A stretch of DNA of 64,000 nucleotides, taken from NCBI GenBank assembly GCA_017590115.1, contig JAGGNK010010226.1, forward strand, positions 5,243,732 through 5,307,731, read 5' to 3'. The notes beneath the pieces are model-generated. The model ran no database searches. It had not been told where the DNA came from and was given only the letters and a program-made list of their open reading frames with translations. Position numbers and translations under genes: made by a program. Position 1 is the first letter of the stretch. Every line of letters starts with the position of its first letter. The DNA is from Montifringilla adamsi. Its lineage: Eukaryota > Chordata > Aves > Passeriformes > Passeridae. This document shows, piece by piece, positions 1 through 11,357 of this stretch.

Positions 1-603
1 AAGCACTACTTCAAAAAGAGAATTTTTTTTTTCCCAAGAGAAAAGTGTTAGTATGACTTTTTCAGATTTATGTGATTAACCCAGCCACTGATTTTTACTC
101 CCACAGTGGACAAAGCAAAAGAGATATTTGCTCATTCATACCACTGAATTCATAGTAAGGGGCTTCCTTCTATGTGAAGAAAAGTTTTCTAAACGGTGAG
201 TGCTTGTCATTCTTTAACTGACTTAGAGAAGGTATTATTTTGAAAATTACCATGTCAATTTAACTGTGACAGTAACAGAGGCAGGTACCAGCAGTTTTCT
301 TCTGATTATGTTAAAATCTCATCTATTATTTAGTTTGAAACTGACAGCATATATTAAGCCTTAATGAAGGCTTTCAGTAATTTAAAAGATGAGATTTATC
401 TTTGCAGATTTTGGGATGTTTCTGTCATTTATGAGCTCTAGGATTCTAACAAAAGCTAATCTTAGGAGGAGTTTCAGCCAAATTATTTTTACTTTGAAAT
501 AAGGAACTTTGAATTTCTTAAAAAAAAAAAAAAAAAAGTTTTTTGAAAATTACTACCTCTAGTCTGGTTTAAAAAGTCACCAAAATGGTGGTATTTTTTA
601 TCC

Positions 604-642
<39 letters not shown>

Positions 643-1924
643 GAATATATTAAAATAACATTAAAAAGTAATAGAACATCATGAGCAAAAGTTGGAAGCT
701 CAGACTGGTTTATGAAAATGAATCTTCTACATGAACTTCATAGTGCTCATTAAAACTGACTGAATTTAAATGAATATTTCTCCTGGACTAAGGAGAATTT
801 TTGAATTTCATACTTCTGAAGCATAGCTCAGAGGCAAGACAGTTTCCATTTTATTTGTTAAGGTAACAGTGAGTTTTTTGGCTTGGTTGGTTTAGGGGTT
901 TTTTTAGTGGGGTTTTGGTTTTTAAAGGAAGGGTTATGCAACTTTTCAGTGTTTGTGACTTTGCATGGCTCTGTCTTCCTCTGAAAATATCCAAAGCATT
1001 TGGCTGATTTCAGTCAAATTTGACAGAAGGCTGCAGGTCCCCAAGGTAATTACGTTCATTTCAATTTCATAAAGACAGTCAGAAAAAAGAATGAGCTTTG
1101 AACTATAATAAATTTGCCTCAAGAACTTTTGTTCTTGTTTTGGGAGAGCAATTTTAAGGAAATAGGAAGTAATTATATTGGGAAAAGGAGTGAAATGTAT
1201 AAGCATATGCAAAATTGATGAAAAATTTTTACACGATCAAGTGAAAATGAAAACCAAACAAAAGCCATAAAGTGTTAGGAAAGCAGGGCTTTTTCTTTTC
1301 CTTATTCTACTGCATTGCCTTAATTTAGCAGAGGGAAGGGAAAAGTTAGTGCAGCTGCCATAAAACATCATTAACTCATCTTATGAGAGAGATAAGAACT
1401 GAGATATAGAGAGGATGACTTTTTTATGAACTGCATTTCTAAACTAAGGCAGTACTTGACAGAAAAATAAATTCCGCTTTTGAAGAGTGTTATCTTTTTT
1501 CAAACACTCAGAATTCCATATTTTTCTAATTGCATACTTTGTATGATGGCAGACATATGTATTAATCTTTAAAATTGAGCAAGAATTATGTTTCGTATTT
1601 AATTTTTGCTGTCAGCTGCAGAGAAAAGGAGCCACAAGTGGTTATGAATCTTTAAGTACTTTTTATAAATAAGCAATTTTGAGATTAATATCTGGGAAGA
1701 AGTGAAACCTGCATTTATGTTGTACTTCTGCATATATTCCTGGCATTAGCACTTCCTCTTTTGCACAGCAACACGCAGCTGAATTTCAACCTTATAGACG
1801 CTGATAAATCATCAGAATTGACCTTGCATGATGGGTTAAGAGTGTTACAATTAATATGTGGCTACTCCTTTCTTTTTTTTTTTTTTTTTTTTTTGTAAGC
1901 AGAGCTGAAATTCCTTGGGTGTTT
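1..1924. other. AT-rich DNA without a gene
   Basis: I see no gene, RNA or recognisable transposon here. Three homopolymer runs stand out: A18 at 520-537, T31 at 610-640 and T22 at 1873-1894. An 88-codon minus-strand frame at 946-1212 has no motif I recognise and is treated as chance. A G+T-rich patch at 880-925 resembles larger tracts further along the window. Confidence 0.7.
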
Positions 1925-2062
1925 ATGTAGTCTCAAACCTTGGAAACAACCAAAAGCCATCCAAACATGGCTCTGAGCAATTAGCCACAGGTTGTGCTTT
2001 TTGAGGCAAGGGGTTGGTCCAGATGACCTCCAAAGGTCAAAGAAATCTGTGATTCTGTAAAA
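1925..2062 (+). mobile_element. CR1 LINE 3' end, old fragment
   Basis: The plus strand carries the end of the CR1 3' region. A 'gctctgagcaa' motif is followed by a diverged stretch, then 'ggttggtccagatgacctcc', 'aaaggtc' and the tail 'ctgtgattctgtaaa'. CR1 is the dominant non-LTR retrotransposon of birds, and nearly all copies are 5'-truncated as here. No reverse transcriptase sequence remains. Divergence from the usual CR1 tail is marked, so this is an old, dead copy. The 3' end is clear; the 5' limit is approximate. The T22 run at 1873-1894 lies just upstream and is probably unrelated. Confidence 0.8.
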
Positions 2063-2940
2063 CTATGTATTAGTATTTTTTCCTTCCCTTGTCACAGTTT
2101 CATTTTTGCTATTAGTCAGTGAAAGACTCAGCCATAAAATGCTTGGAATATTTGAGATTTGAAAGGGAAATAGTAGGAGCCAAGAGGAACCGGGGCTTGT
2201 GATGTGGATCGTGTAAGGTCATTTGCTAATCCTGCTGGTAGCAGGTATCTGGGATGGCAAGTAAATATGGGTCAAATATGCTGAAATATCTGTAGAATGA
2301 ATGCAGAAACAATGAGTTTCACTCATGTGGTAAGAAAGTATGTAGGGCAGATATTCCATTGATCTATTTTATCTTATTTACTGTACATAATAAAACTTCA
2401 AAGTTCTATGTTTCAATTATTTTGTGAAATCAAAGAGCTGGTTAATAATTGAGTTATTCTCTGAAACTTCTTAATGAAGGGCAACCCCTCTCCCAGAGGT
2501 GGGAATATCAGCCACTGCTGCTCACAGGTAGCATTCACACCATGCCAAGCTTCAGTGAGATGGCAGCTCTCTTCCCCAAAGGCTCCCTGTGTCTTCTGAG
2601 GGATTAGGAGAAATAAAAAGGATGTCATTGTGTGGTAGGGACCAGTTAGTCCCTGCCAAAGTTGCCTGTGTACAATCCTTTTGTGATCATAGAGAGGAGT
2701 GGAATAACTACAATTTCAAGGAAGTCAAAATTCTGGCTATAATAAGGAAAAAATATTTTTAATTGTATTTTTTACTAAGTGCATTAGTTATTTCAAATTA
2801 TGCAGAACACTGGAAAACTAGCAATTTGTTAGTGAAAGAAATAATACAGAAGTGAGCAAGCGCAGAAGCCTAATTCTTATGAGACCCTGTGTTTAATTAT
2901 GTTTAATTCATAAGCTAAGTGACAGATTTAGTTAAAATCC
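2063..2940. other. AT-rich DNA without a gene
   Basis: Nothing recognisable. A 71-codon minus-strand frame at 2413-2628 lies in slightly GC-richer sequence but shows no motif or repeat similarity I can name. Confidence 0.6.
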
Positions 2941-3390
2941 TGAGAAAATTCAATCTTTAATTACAGCGTGTCCTTTGAGCGGCGAAGGTGTTATAATATA
3001 TCCTTCAAATAAAACAAAGAGGATAATTCCTTTTTTTTTTAATACAAATATCGGAAGTCAATCTTTATACAGGGATTGTTTATGTAATATGACATTAAAA
3101 GGAATGAAAATTAACATATGCCAAGGCTACTTCAAGGTGGCGAGGCAAGCTCTGGCAGCCTAGGAAACACTGATGAGGATTGCCTCTGCAACCCTGATTT
3201 GTCCCCTGCAGGCAGGGACACTAATACAGGCTTTAATTACCTGCTCACCTCACAGCATTAACTTCTGCTGAGGACTGCATGAGCTGCTATTCAGAATTTC
3301 CTTCCAGCTTCCCCATGGCCTTCCTGCATGTAATATTTACAGCCCTCAGTCCAGCCTTCACACTGAACACAGACGGAATTATTGATTTCC
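2941..3390. promoter_or_regulatory. Candidate conserved non-coding element
   Basis: This segment differs from its surroundings. It contains two homeodomain-type 'tttaattac' motifs (about 2957 and 3232) and a third TAAT-rich patch. It keeps several CpGs (near 2968, 2981-2984, 3051, 3140 and 3373) in a background where CpG is rare. There is no repeat signature. Such composition is common in vertebrate conserved non-coding elements near developmental genes. The function is inference: conservation cannot be seen from a single sequence. Confidence 0.25.
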
Positions 3391-3845
3391 TCATCTGCTT
3401 TTTTTTCCAAGTATTTCAGCTTTTATATCTTACAACTTGATCCTCAAAGGGATGGAGGTATTTTGCCTAATTTGTAGGTGTCTGGCTCTCTGCTTAGCTT
3501 GTACAACCCCGACTTAAATTCCCTTTTCAGCGCACGGATGCTTCGGGGTATTGCTGCTACAGGCTTTTCCACAGAGCAGGGAATCCTTGGCTTGGTTTAG
3601 GTGACAGGAATACTTGCACTGGTGCAGACTCATCAGCACACATTCAGCTTCCTCTGCCATCCTTAGATTTAGCTCCTGGTGCCCAGTGAGGGGTTGGGAG
3701 GCAATCCATCGCTGCATAGGTTGACCATTGGTGTTGGTACATATAAGGGATGCTTATGTGTTGGGTCTGAACCCAGGTGTCTTCAGCTACTCCTGGCTCA
3801 TTGACAGATAACTCATCCAGGGCTGAATGCCTAAAGTCTTTATCT
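3391..3845. other. Unassigned sequence upstream of a CR1 fragment
   Basis: No gene is visible. Overlapping short minus-strand frames (3514-3717 and 3644-3892) have no known motif, and the second runs into the CR1 fragment. Part of 3700-3845 may be more diverged CR1, since it leads directly into the recognisable CR1 end, but I cannot align it by eye. Confidence 0.5.
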
Positions 3846-4019
3846 GTATAACAGATTGCCCAGGGAATTTGTGGATGCCCCAGCCTTGTCAATGTTCAAG
3901 GCCAAATTATTTAAGACCTTGAGCAAACTTGTCTGGTGGAAGGTGTACCCAGCCATGGCAGCAAGGGTTGGGGCTAGATGATCTTTAAAGTCATCCTTAG
4001 CATTCTGTGATTCCATTTC
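3846..4019 (+). mobile_element. CR1 LINE 3' end, old fragment
   Basis: The CR1 3' signature is readable in order: 'gattgcccagggaa', 'tgtggatgcccca', 'gttcaaggcca', 'ggctagatgatctttaaagt' and the tail 'attctgtgattcc'. It matches the usual CR1 end in the plus orientation with many substitutions, including loss of the usual 'ggctggatgggg' stretch. It is 5'-truncated, non-coding and inactive. The downstream end is well placed at the tail; the upstream limit is approximate. Confidence 0.85.
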
Positions 4020-4214
4020 TGTAGGAAAGGAGGGTGGTCCTGACTCTTTTCCTGTGGGGATGTTAAAACCTCTGTCCTCTTGCTCTTACATGACAGCTCC
4101 TAGTTAGACACTCAAATCAGAGGACACCAAGGTTTACTTCTCACCTTTTTTGGATGAGCCTATCTGCAAATGCAGCCTTTTTGGGATAATCTCGTTAATA
4201 ATAACCAGATGATG

Positions 4215-4800
4215 CTGGAGTGGGAGCCCTGCCAACACCTCCTGCCAAGTGCCACCAGAGCTCACTGCTGAACCTGAATGGGGCTGGGTGTCACTTGCAG
4301 CCTGGGATGGGGTGGGTGTGGTAGTTGAAGGACACAAACAGGTGGGCTGGGGATTAGGGTCTGGGGGATGCTTGGGGTCAAGCCTGATGGTTCTGGGGTT
4401 GAGGGACAGCCCTGGGTCACAGCCCCAGGACTGAGAGCAGCGCAGCAGGCAGGGCAGTGCTCTCAGCAGCGGTAGCGCTGTCCCACAGCAGCCATCTGGG
4501 CAAGCCAGGCAGGTCAGGGGATAGTGGGAACACCTAGCCAAGGGTCCTGATCATGTGCTGTGGCTGTAGGAACCAGGAGGGCCAAGGCTGGGTCAGGTTG
4601 GGGTCCGGCTCAGCAGGAGTCATGGCCAGGAACTGGCAGGGTTGTGGCAGCACAGCTCAGACAGGGATCTAGGATGAGAGGCTCAGCATAAAAGCAGCTC
4701 TCAAGGGAACGGGGAGCAGTCCCTGCTGAGGTTTCTTCTCTCTTTCTTCACGGTGGCTGTCTCCAAGGTCACCAGCTGTGCTTTGTGTTGGCTTTGAGTC
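4215..4800. other. GC-rich patch with a G-quadruplex motif
   Basis: About 580 bases that are much richer in G+C than the flanks, but with few CpGs, so this is not a classical CpG island. The plus strand has a run of G tracts at 4344-4377 (GGG, GGGG, GGG, GGGGG and GGGG with loops of 2, 4, 3 and 6 bases), which fits the canonical G-quadruplex pattern and includes a TTAGGG-like step. A 'cataaaagc' box lies at about 4687. The 135-codon minus frame (4134-4541) and 61-codon plus frame are low-complexity (Pro/Thr/Ser- or Gly/Val-rich) and look like products of base composition. I do not recognise a repeat family. A decayed LTR or satellite-like sequence is possible. Confidence 0.5.
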
Positions 4801-6780
4801 TAGCTAGACAAAGCCCCAGGAGGTGAGATGCATTTGGGGTCCTGACAGCTTTGTTCAGCCTGAAAAGCTTCTAAGTGTCAGAAAGGAGAGGAAAGATCAT
4901 GAGCACCTCATTGATTGCAAGGAATCAAACCCGAGCTTTTCTGTTGCAAGAGAATTTTATTGTAAAATACATGTCCATGTGACAAATCCAGTTTTAAAGT
5001 TCCTCTGTGGTTTGAAGCCATATTAATATTATTCTTAAATTGTGCAAGGCAAACAGAGGCATGGACAATGTATGTCCAGCAATTTAAAAGCATCAGTTGG
5101 GTCTTCATTTGGACACTCCCACCATGTGTGTAGAGGTTTATGTGTTGATAGCAGCATTCTTTTTGTTTGTGGTGTTGTTGTGAGTGCTTGTGTCTGCAGA
5201 TTATGTCCCAGGTGCCTCAAATTAATTGCCCCCAAATACAGAATGGACAATTAGCAGCCATGAGGAGGACTTTGATTTAATATTTTTTGATTACAATGTA
5301 GAGGTAGAATAGACTGCTGCTTTGAGCTATAGGATTATTCTTCTATGGTTATTGCTTCTTTCCTCCTCACTGGACAGCTGTGAGCTCCCTTATGGATGTG
5401 ATGTGGATGGTAGAAGTTCAGTCTTTCCCAGGTGATAGTTCTGCTGTAAATGGGCAGAATTCCATGCAGGGAATGGATGACTTGAACAGAGGCAGTCCAG
5501 CTCTCCAGGGAACTGGAACATGACTGAACCAAAGGAGTATAGTGCCAGTGTTTAAGTCAATAACCACATATTGTTTAAAAATAGTTGTTTTACATAGCAG
5601 TAGGTAATGTCTTCTGTCTATACCAGCAATCTGTTCCTGTTTCATTATTGATATATTTTTGGGGGGAAATTGTATAAAGAGACTTATATGCTTCAACATA
5701 TATAGAGAGAGAGACAAAGACATATAAAGGAAAAGAAAGTTTTAAAGTGCAAACAGAAGTTTCACTCATCACCAAGACTTACACACCCCCACCTGCATTT
5801 TACAGGCCAAAAAACATAACCTACAGCTCTGTCAAGCACTGTCTGGAAAAGTCTGAGATGATGTAAAAACAAGGATTTTCAGAGGGGTTAAAATGTTAAT
5901 TGCATTACAATAAGAAGGGAGAGTGAGAGAATTGGAAATGCCCTAGGTACGTATAATGAGTAAGTAATGGGAAAGACTGAAATGCATTAATATTAAACCT
6001 TCACTGTATAACTCATCCTTATTGGACACAGCTGTCGATAAAATATGCCCTTACTCTTGACAAGTAGCTCCTGTGTTTTGCTTGTAGATTAGCTTGCAGC
6101 CCTGCTCTGTATTCTTTATCTTCATCACTGCACCAGTCCTTTAATTAGGCAGTGAAATCTTCTGCATAGTGATTAGGAAATCACAGTTAAGAAGGTGTTA
6201 CAAAGAGAGCCCCTGGAAGCTGCTCAAAATAGCTTTCAGCTTTGGAAATTCCTCCATCTACTGTGGGAAGGAAACACATGTAGGATCCAGAAGGATGTGA
6301 AAACTAACCTTTGCTCAGTTGCTGCAGAGAATTGTTGGCCTTTAGTATAAGGATATCATGCTTAATAAAAAATTATCTTCATATGAGGAGCTAGCACTTG
6401 CTCACTCAAAAATAATTAATGTTAGAAATTTTACTGAGATTGCATATAGGAATTAAAGATGTGTTTAACAGCTTCATGCTGATGAAGATTTTTTGATTTC
6501 AAGAGAAATTATCTGGCATTCTATCAAAATTGATTCAGAGCTTCAGCTGTTGGCACTTAAGTAAAATCTAGATTTGTTTTTCACAGCACTGCTTTTGGTA
6601 ATGCAACCCACTGTTATTGGTTTGTTTTATTTTTTTGCTTTTGGGAACATTTGTACTTCAGCTCCTGGCAATTGGCTTGTGTTACCTTTCTAATTCCCCA
6701 GCCTAAATCATTGCCTGCTGCATATGAAAATTTACACATATATGGAGAAGCAGAGGAGTGGGATGTAAAGAAAGTCCTGT

Positions 6781-6820
<40 letters not shown>

Positions 6821-7405
6821 TTCCTGTTGAAGTTCATGCACATGTTTTGAGAAAAAAAGGCTTTCTAACATACCTGTGTGGGGGCAGAAGATGATGGAGA
6901 TCATCTGTTGAGGGAGAGATTGATGCTCTTGCTATATGTGGAGAAAAAGAGGAAGCCACCATTTTGCAAGGTATCAGGTATCTCCTGCCTTGCTTTGTTT
7001 CATGTTCTTATATCTACATGTAACATATAAATGTCTGCCTTTACCCTTGCTCCTATTCTGTGCCACTATATCTTAAATCAGAAAATAGAATGCTAAAATG
7101 GACATTTAGCAGTAGAGAATTCTGGGGTTCTCTTCATTAATCATATCTGGGATGAAACATATACTTTGACACATAAAGGTGTTCTAAATTCTGCCACATT
7201 AAATGGAAAAGTTGGACAATACAGAGTCAAATTAAAGGAAGCAACATGCTGAGCAACAAAGTATAGCTCAGGGTCAATGCATAGGACCAATATTTCTATG
7301 TTGAAGAGGAAAGTATGAAAAAGAGTTGAGTGGAATAGGAAAAAAAGGAAATGGAGAAGGTTCTGATATTTTTCTCCATTCCTGGTATAAGTGCCAACTT
7401 AAAGA
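4801..7405. other. AT-rich DNA without a gene
   Basis: No gene or recognisable transposon. There is a pure A35 run at 6782-6816 and a short GA repeat near 5704-5714. The open frames at 4823-5775 overlap on both strands without shared motifs, which is typical of chance frames. The segment 6000-6180 contains 'ctttaattaggcag' and 'gtgattaggaaatcac', mildly suggestive of regulatory sequence and nothing more. Confidence 0.6.
6782..6816. repeat. Poly(A) run, A35
   Basis: An uninterrupted run of 35 A. No retroposon body or target-site duplication is recognisable beside it, so it is listed as a simple repeat rather than a retroposon tail. Confidence 0.95.
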
Positions 7406-7510
7406 CTCCCTCCCTCCCTTTTTTCTTTTCCTTCCTTCTCTCCCTCCTTTCCTTTTCTGTTTTCCTTCCTTCTCTCCCTTCTTTCCTTTTTTCCTTCCTT
7501 CCCATTCCCT
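7406..7510. repeat. Polypyrimidine (CT-rich) tract, 105 bases
   Basis: The plus strand is almost entirely C and T for 105 bases, with one G (7459) and one A (7504). CCTT and CTCCC units are repeated, including two similar stretches of roughly 35 bases. Tracts of this kind can adopt triplex (H-DNA) structures and often vary in length. The open frames through it, rich in Phe/Leu/Pro or Lys/Arg/Glu, are artefacts. Confidence 0.95.
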
Positions 7511-7911
7511 GAATTATTAGAGCTACAGTAGGTAAGTTACATGTCATAGAAAGTGTTCGTTTCTATCATTTTCCAGAGCACATGCTGTCCTTTTTTTTTT
7601 TTTTTTAATATTTCTAGTAAAATACATAGCAATATAGATACCGAGAGTTATGAACCAAGACTTTATATTTAGGCTTCTGAATAATAGTGATTTTACAATA
7701 ACAAACTGGATCCTCCAGAAAATGTTGATTTCTGGTGATATTTGCATTTGCTTAACAGAGTGTGTGTTGCAAAACTTAAAAAAAACCCCACTTAACAAAA
7801 GGCAAAAACAAGCCCTGATTTTTGAGGCCGGAGCTCATAGTACTCCTTTGATTTTTTCTCTAATTTTACACTATAACTTGTGGCAATTCTACCTTTTATT
7901 TTTGTGAACCT
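7511..7911. other. AT-rich DNA without a gene
   Basis: Holds a T16 run at 7591-7606 and otherwise nothing recognisable. Two opposed frames of about 85 codons are not supported by any motif. Confidence 0.6.
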
Positions 7912-7945
7912 CATTCACCTCTGGTGAATGTTTAACATTCACCAG
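7912..7945. repeat. Double inverted repeat (alternative hairpins)
   Basis: Bases 7921-7945 form a perfect inverted repeat: 'ctggtgaatgtt', one T, then 'aacattcaccag'. A third copy of the arm, 'cattcacc' at 7912-7919, pairs with 'ggtgaatg' at 7923-7930 across a three-base loop. The central arm can therefore pair either left or right, giving two mutually exclusive stem-loops. No transposon termini or flanking gene explain it. Confidence 0.9.
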
Positions 7946-10900
7946 GAATTTTAAACACCTGAAATGTCTTAGTGTGGGCATAGGGCCATAAATAATGTTC
8001 TGTTGATTTACACCTTGAAAAGGTAAGATGTTGAGATGCGATGGCTTTGCCAAGAACTGATTTTTCACACTTACATTTTAGGATGGTAGTTTCTTTTTGA
8101 AAAGAAGAGAGTCACTGCCAGACCGCCTGAAAGCTTGATTGCCTGTGTGGAGTCTGCTGCAGGAAGTATAGTGCAAATAGGGCAGGGTAATTCTGCATAC
8201 ACTACATGACAACACTCATAAGTTTTTCCTTTGGAATAATGCATTAGTTGGATAACCTGAGAGTATGTTTTTGTGTTGCTGCTTTACTTTAGAAAAAACA
8301 TTAGAAAACAAATGAAGGAACAGTTCATGGCAATGTAGGTTTCTGTGTTGAATTAATTTCACTTTCTCTCTGAGATTGAAAAGAAATAGATAGTAGTAAT
8401 GTAGCCTTGTAACAGTTAGACATATATATTAACAAAAAAGAAACTCTGAGAAATCCAATATTCCTGAAAAAAAAACCTTCCCTGTACTGTCATTGAATTA
8501 ATGCACAAACAGATTTTCTTAAGCATAACATTCACACTCACATAGTCACAAATATGTTCTAGGGCTGTGGTTTTTTCCACCTTTCCCATCAACATTGTTC
8601 CTTTTGAAGCTTGTCTCACCTGCTGTTTTCTTTAGTAGGTACTTGTGTGGGGTGAGGATGAAAGAGCCTGATCTTCTCATCTTCCTTTTAGGACGCACAC
8701 TAGACCTTGACAACCTTAGTCCAAATTCGATCACATTTCTAAGCCAGCCTAATAAAAACATTTTTTGCTACTCATTTAGCTTGATAAAATTCAGTTCCTC
8801 AAATATAATAAAACCACATTGTCTCCAACAGATCTTCCATGCAAAAGATTGTTATGTTGTAGCACTCATGTGTAGCAGTATTTTATTTTAAAATTTACGC
8901 ATCCTTTTGAACACACTGTGTGAAACATAATAAATGTCTCTTAGTTAGGCTTTGCAAAGTTCAAATTTTCCCAATGACAAAAAAAAAAGAAACCAACTTC
9001 ATTTGCACTCTAAAAAAGTACTAAATTGAATCAGTCAGCTGCTCTGCTGAGTCATAAAAAATGATGTGAAAATGCTCTTTGGCCTCTAGCGGGCAATAGT
9101 GGAAAATGAGTTTGTCACTCAATGAATTGAGACTTTTTGCCCCAAGACAGAAGTATTAGGTGTTCATTTTGCCTGCCTTTGAGGTTAGGTGCCCTGTCAC
9201 TTAATCCTCCGCTCCTTTCTTTACTAATGGCTGTAGTGTACAACTTCAAGTCTACTTTTTCAAGTTTCATTTCCAATAGTTGTTGTTGTTCAGCTTTATT
9301 TGCCTGGTTTTATTCTTCCGGTTATTTAAGTAATGGCATTATAAGTATTTTATCTCTATATGTCTTGACAAAGTAAACGTAGCAGAAAAAAACCCCATTT
9401 TTCTTAAAAAACTCAGTTAAACTAATTAAAAATAAGCCATATATATATATATATATTTTTAATTGCAATGTGCCAGTCACTGCTGTTTCTCATTGCTGTA
9501 TAGCTCTTCTAGATAAAAGATCCACATGGAGTAGTCATCAGGCCAGAGTACGTGGAGGTTTTAGCACTGCAGGATGCACTGAATAGCTTAATAGCTTCTG
9601 GAGAATGCTTAGGGGCACTTTCAATAGTGCCATTGAAATAATTTTATGTTTAATGTGAATTGCACTCCACACATCAGATTTTAACCCTGAGTTGCTCCCA
9701 CACTTTGAAGGTAAGCCTGTTTTGAAAGCCTGAAGCTGGACAGTGGAGTTTTTTTCTTGGATCAAGTGAAAAGCATTGGAGATAAAGGCAAGTCATTGTG
9801 GAGGAATTATTTTCAATAGATCATGAGAAAGATGTGAAAATTATGGTAAAAAGAAAGGGTGGTGAAGGAGAATGGATGATGCCACAACTATTCTTAGTCC
9901 TAATTCATAGTCCAAGTGTATAGTGGACAAAATGAGCAGAACAAGTCAGTTAAATGGCTTTCTGGTGGATTTAACTCCTTGCCTAAATCTGGAGGTGAAG
10001 ATGTTGCATAAATGAGGAGAGTAGATAATTTATTTGCATATTTTTAGCAAAGTGGTTTTGACAATTAAGACTGGAACTAAGTGCAGCTGAAATTAAATAT
10101 TCATGTACATTTAATGGCTTGATCATTATTGTTACAGAAATTATTTAACCCTTGGGACGTCAGGTATTTCTGGCATTTCCATTGCCAGCCAACAGCAGGA
10201 GAGTCAGCTGCCACTGCGAAATATTTGTGTGCCAGAGATAGGATTTATTTGGTGCAGACATAAATATCTAGGAGTCACTTCCTTGGCTTTTTAGGTAGGT
10301 GGAGTCTTCTCTAACCACTGAGATACAAAAATGCAAGCCTAAGTTCTTTTACTTCCTCCTTCCCCTTCCCCCTCCCCACATGTACTAGTTCCCTATTAAG
10401 CATTGCAGAATGAATTCAGATATTTTGAGTAATGTTCATTATTAACGATAAACAGAGAACCTTGGCTGTACAGAGATACCTAGTAAACATTTGCTCCTGG
10501 AAAAAGCTTAACCACATGGTTAATGGCAAAGCATCTCATGAGGCACCCTAAAAACTTTCTTTTTATTCCGGGTGTGGTTGGTACATGTGTCCAAGTCATA
10601 GGCAAATTAGAAGTAGATTACCTTGAAAGCATATTAGGGGTCATTGAACGTGGTGTACCTCTTAGTGTCTACTCCATGCTACTAAATCACCCCAGAAACC
10701 ATTTGGGGATTTCTGGAAGAAAAAGCACTGCACTGTTAGGTGGTAGATGTGTCTATACCATGCTGGAGGTTTTGTGCTGCCAATTATTATTTCTCAAACC
10801 TGGTAACTTTTGTTATAACCTCAACTGCTGTTTCCACAAGCAGTTTCTGTCAACATGAGGGCTAGAATGGTGAGATAAACAACAATAGAAACAAGTATTT

Positions 10901-11264
10901 GCTCCCAAATGCCACCACATTTCTTAACAATTTTCCTCTTCAAGCACATAAATCCAAATCAAAGTACTTGTGCAGATGTACTTACAAAAGGAGTACTTGA
11001 AGAAACTAGCATGTGTCCTGAGAAAAACAAACTTTTAACAGTGGAGAGAGAAGAAAAAGAAAGAAGAATAAATTCACTGCATTATTTTTGTGTCCTGAAT
11101 ATAATTATAATTCATTAAAGTGCTCTCATGGTGTATCATGGTGGCATTACATGCGAATCCCAGATATCTATAAGTCTATAAAACACACAGTCTGTATTCA
11201 CAAAGACACAATTCCACAGTCTGGAGGAGGGAAAGGGGAGAGAAGAGACAAGGTTCATCATCAT
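7946..11264. other. AT-rich DNA without a gene
   Basis: No gene is seen. Simple sequence consists of an (AT)9 run at 9439-9456 and a 26-base pure pyrimidine tract at 10352-10377. The 111-codon plus frame at 10523-10858 has no motif, no splice context and no repeat similarity I can name. The stretch 10160-10290 has a mixed, non-repetitive composition that could be conserved, but nothing proves it. Confidence 0.6.
9439..9456. repeat. (AT)9 microsatellite
   Basis: Nine AT units followed by T5. A short, unremarkable dinucleotide repeat. Confidence 0.95.
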
Positions 11265-11357
11265 GGTGAGATTCTTGGGGTGCCCTGCATGAGGCCAGGA
11301 GTTAGACTTCATGATCCTGATGGATCCCTTCCAACTCACTGTATTCTATGACTCTAT
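11265..11357 (+). mobile_element. CR1 LINE 3' end
   Basis: The last ~90 bases of a CR1 element in plus orientation: 'ttagacttcatgatcctgat', 'ggatcccttccaactca' and a two-unit tail 'attctatgactctatg'. The repeated octamer-like tail is diagnostic of CR1. This copy belongs to the tail type with 'ttggacttcatgatcc', distinct from the copies at 3.9 and 18.5 kb. It is severely 5'-truncated with no coding capacity. Confidence 0.87.

Noticed and set aside
4134..4541. 135-codon minus-strand open frame
   Set aside because: Pro/Thr/Ser/Leu-rich translation from a GC-rich patch, no motif, and a competing frame on the other strand.
6782..6816. A35 as the tail of a processed pseudogene
   Set aside because: No retrocopy body or flanking direct repeat is recognisable beside it.
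10523..10858. 111-codon plus-strand open frame
   Set aside because: No recognisable domain, no splice or promoter context, length within chance for 64 kb.
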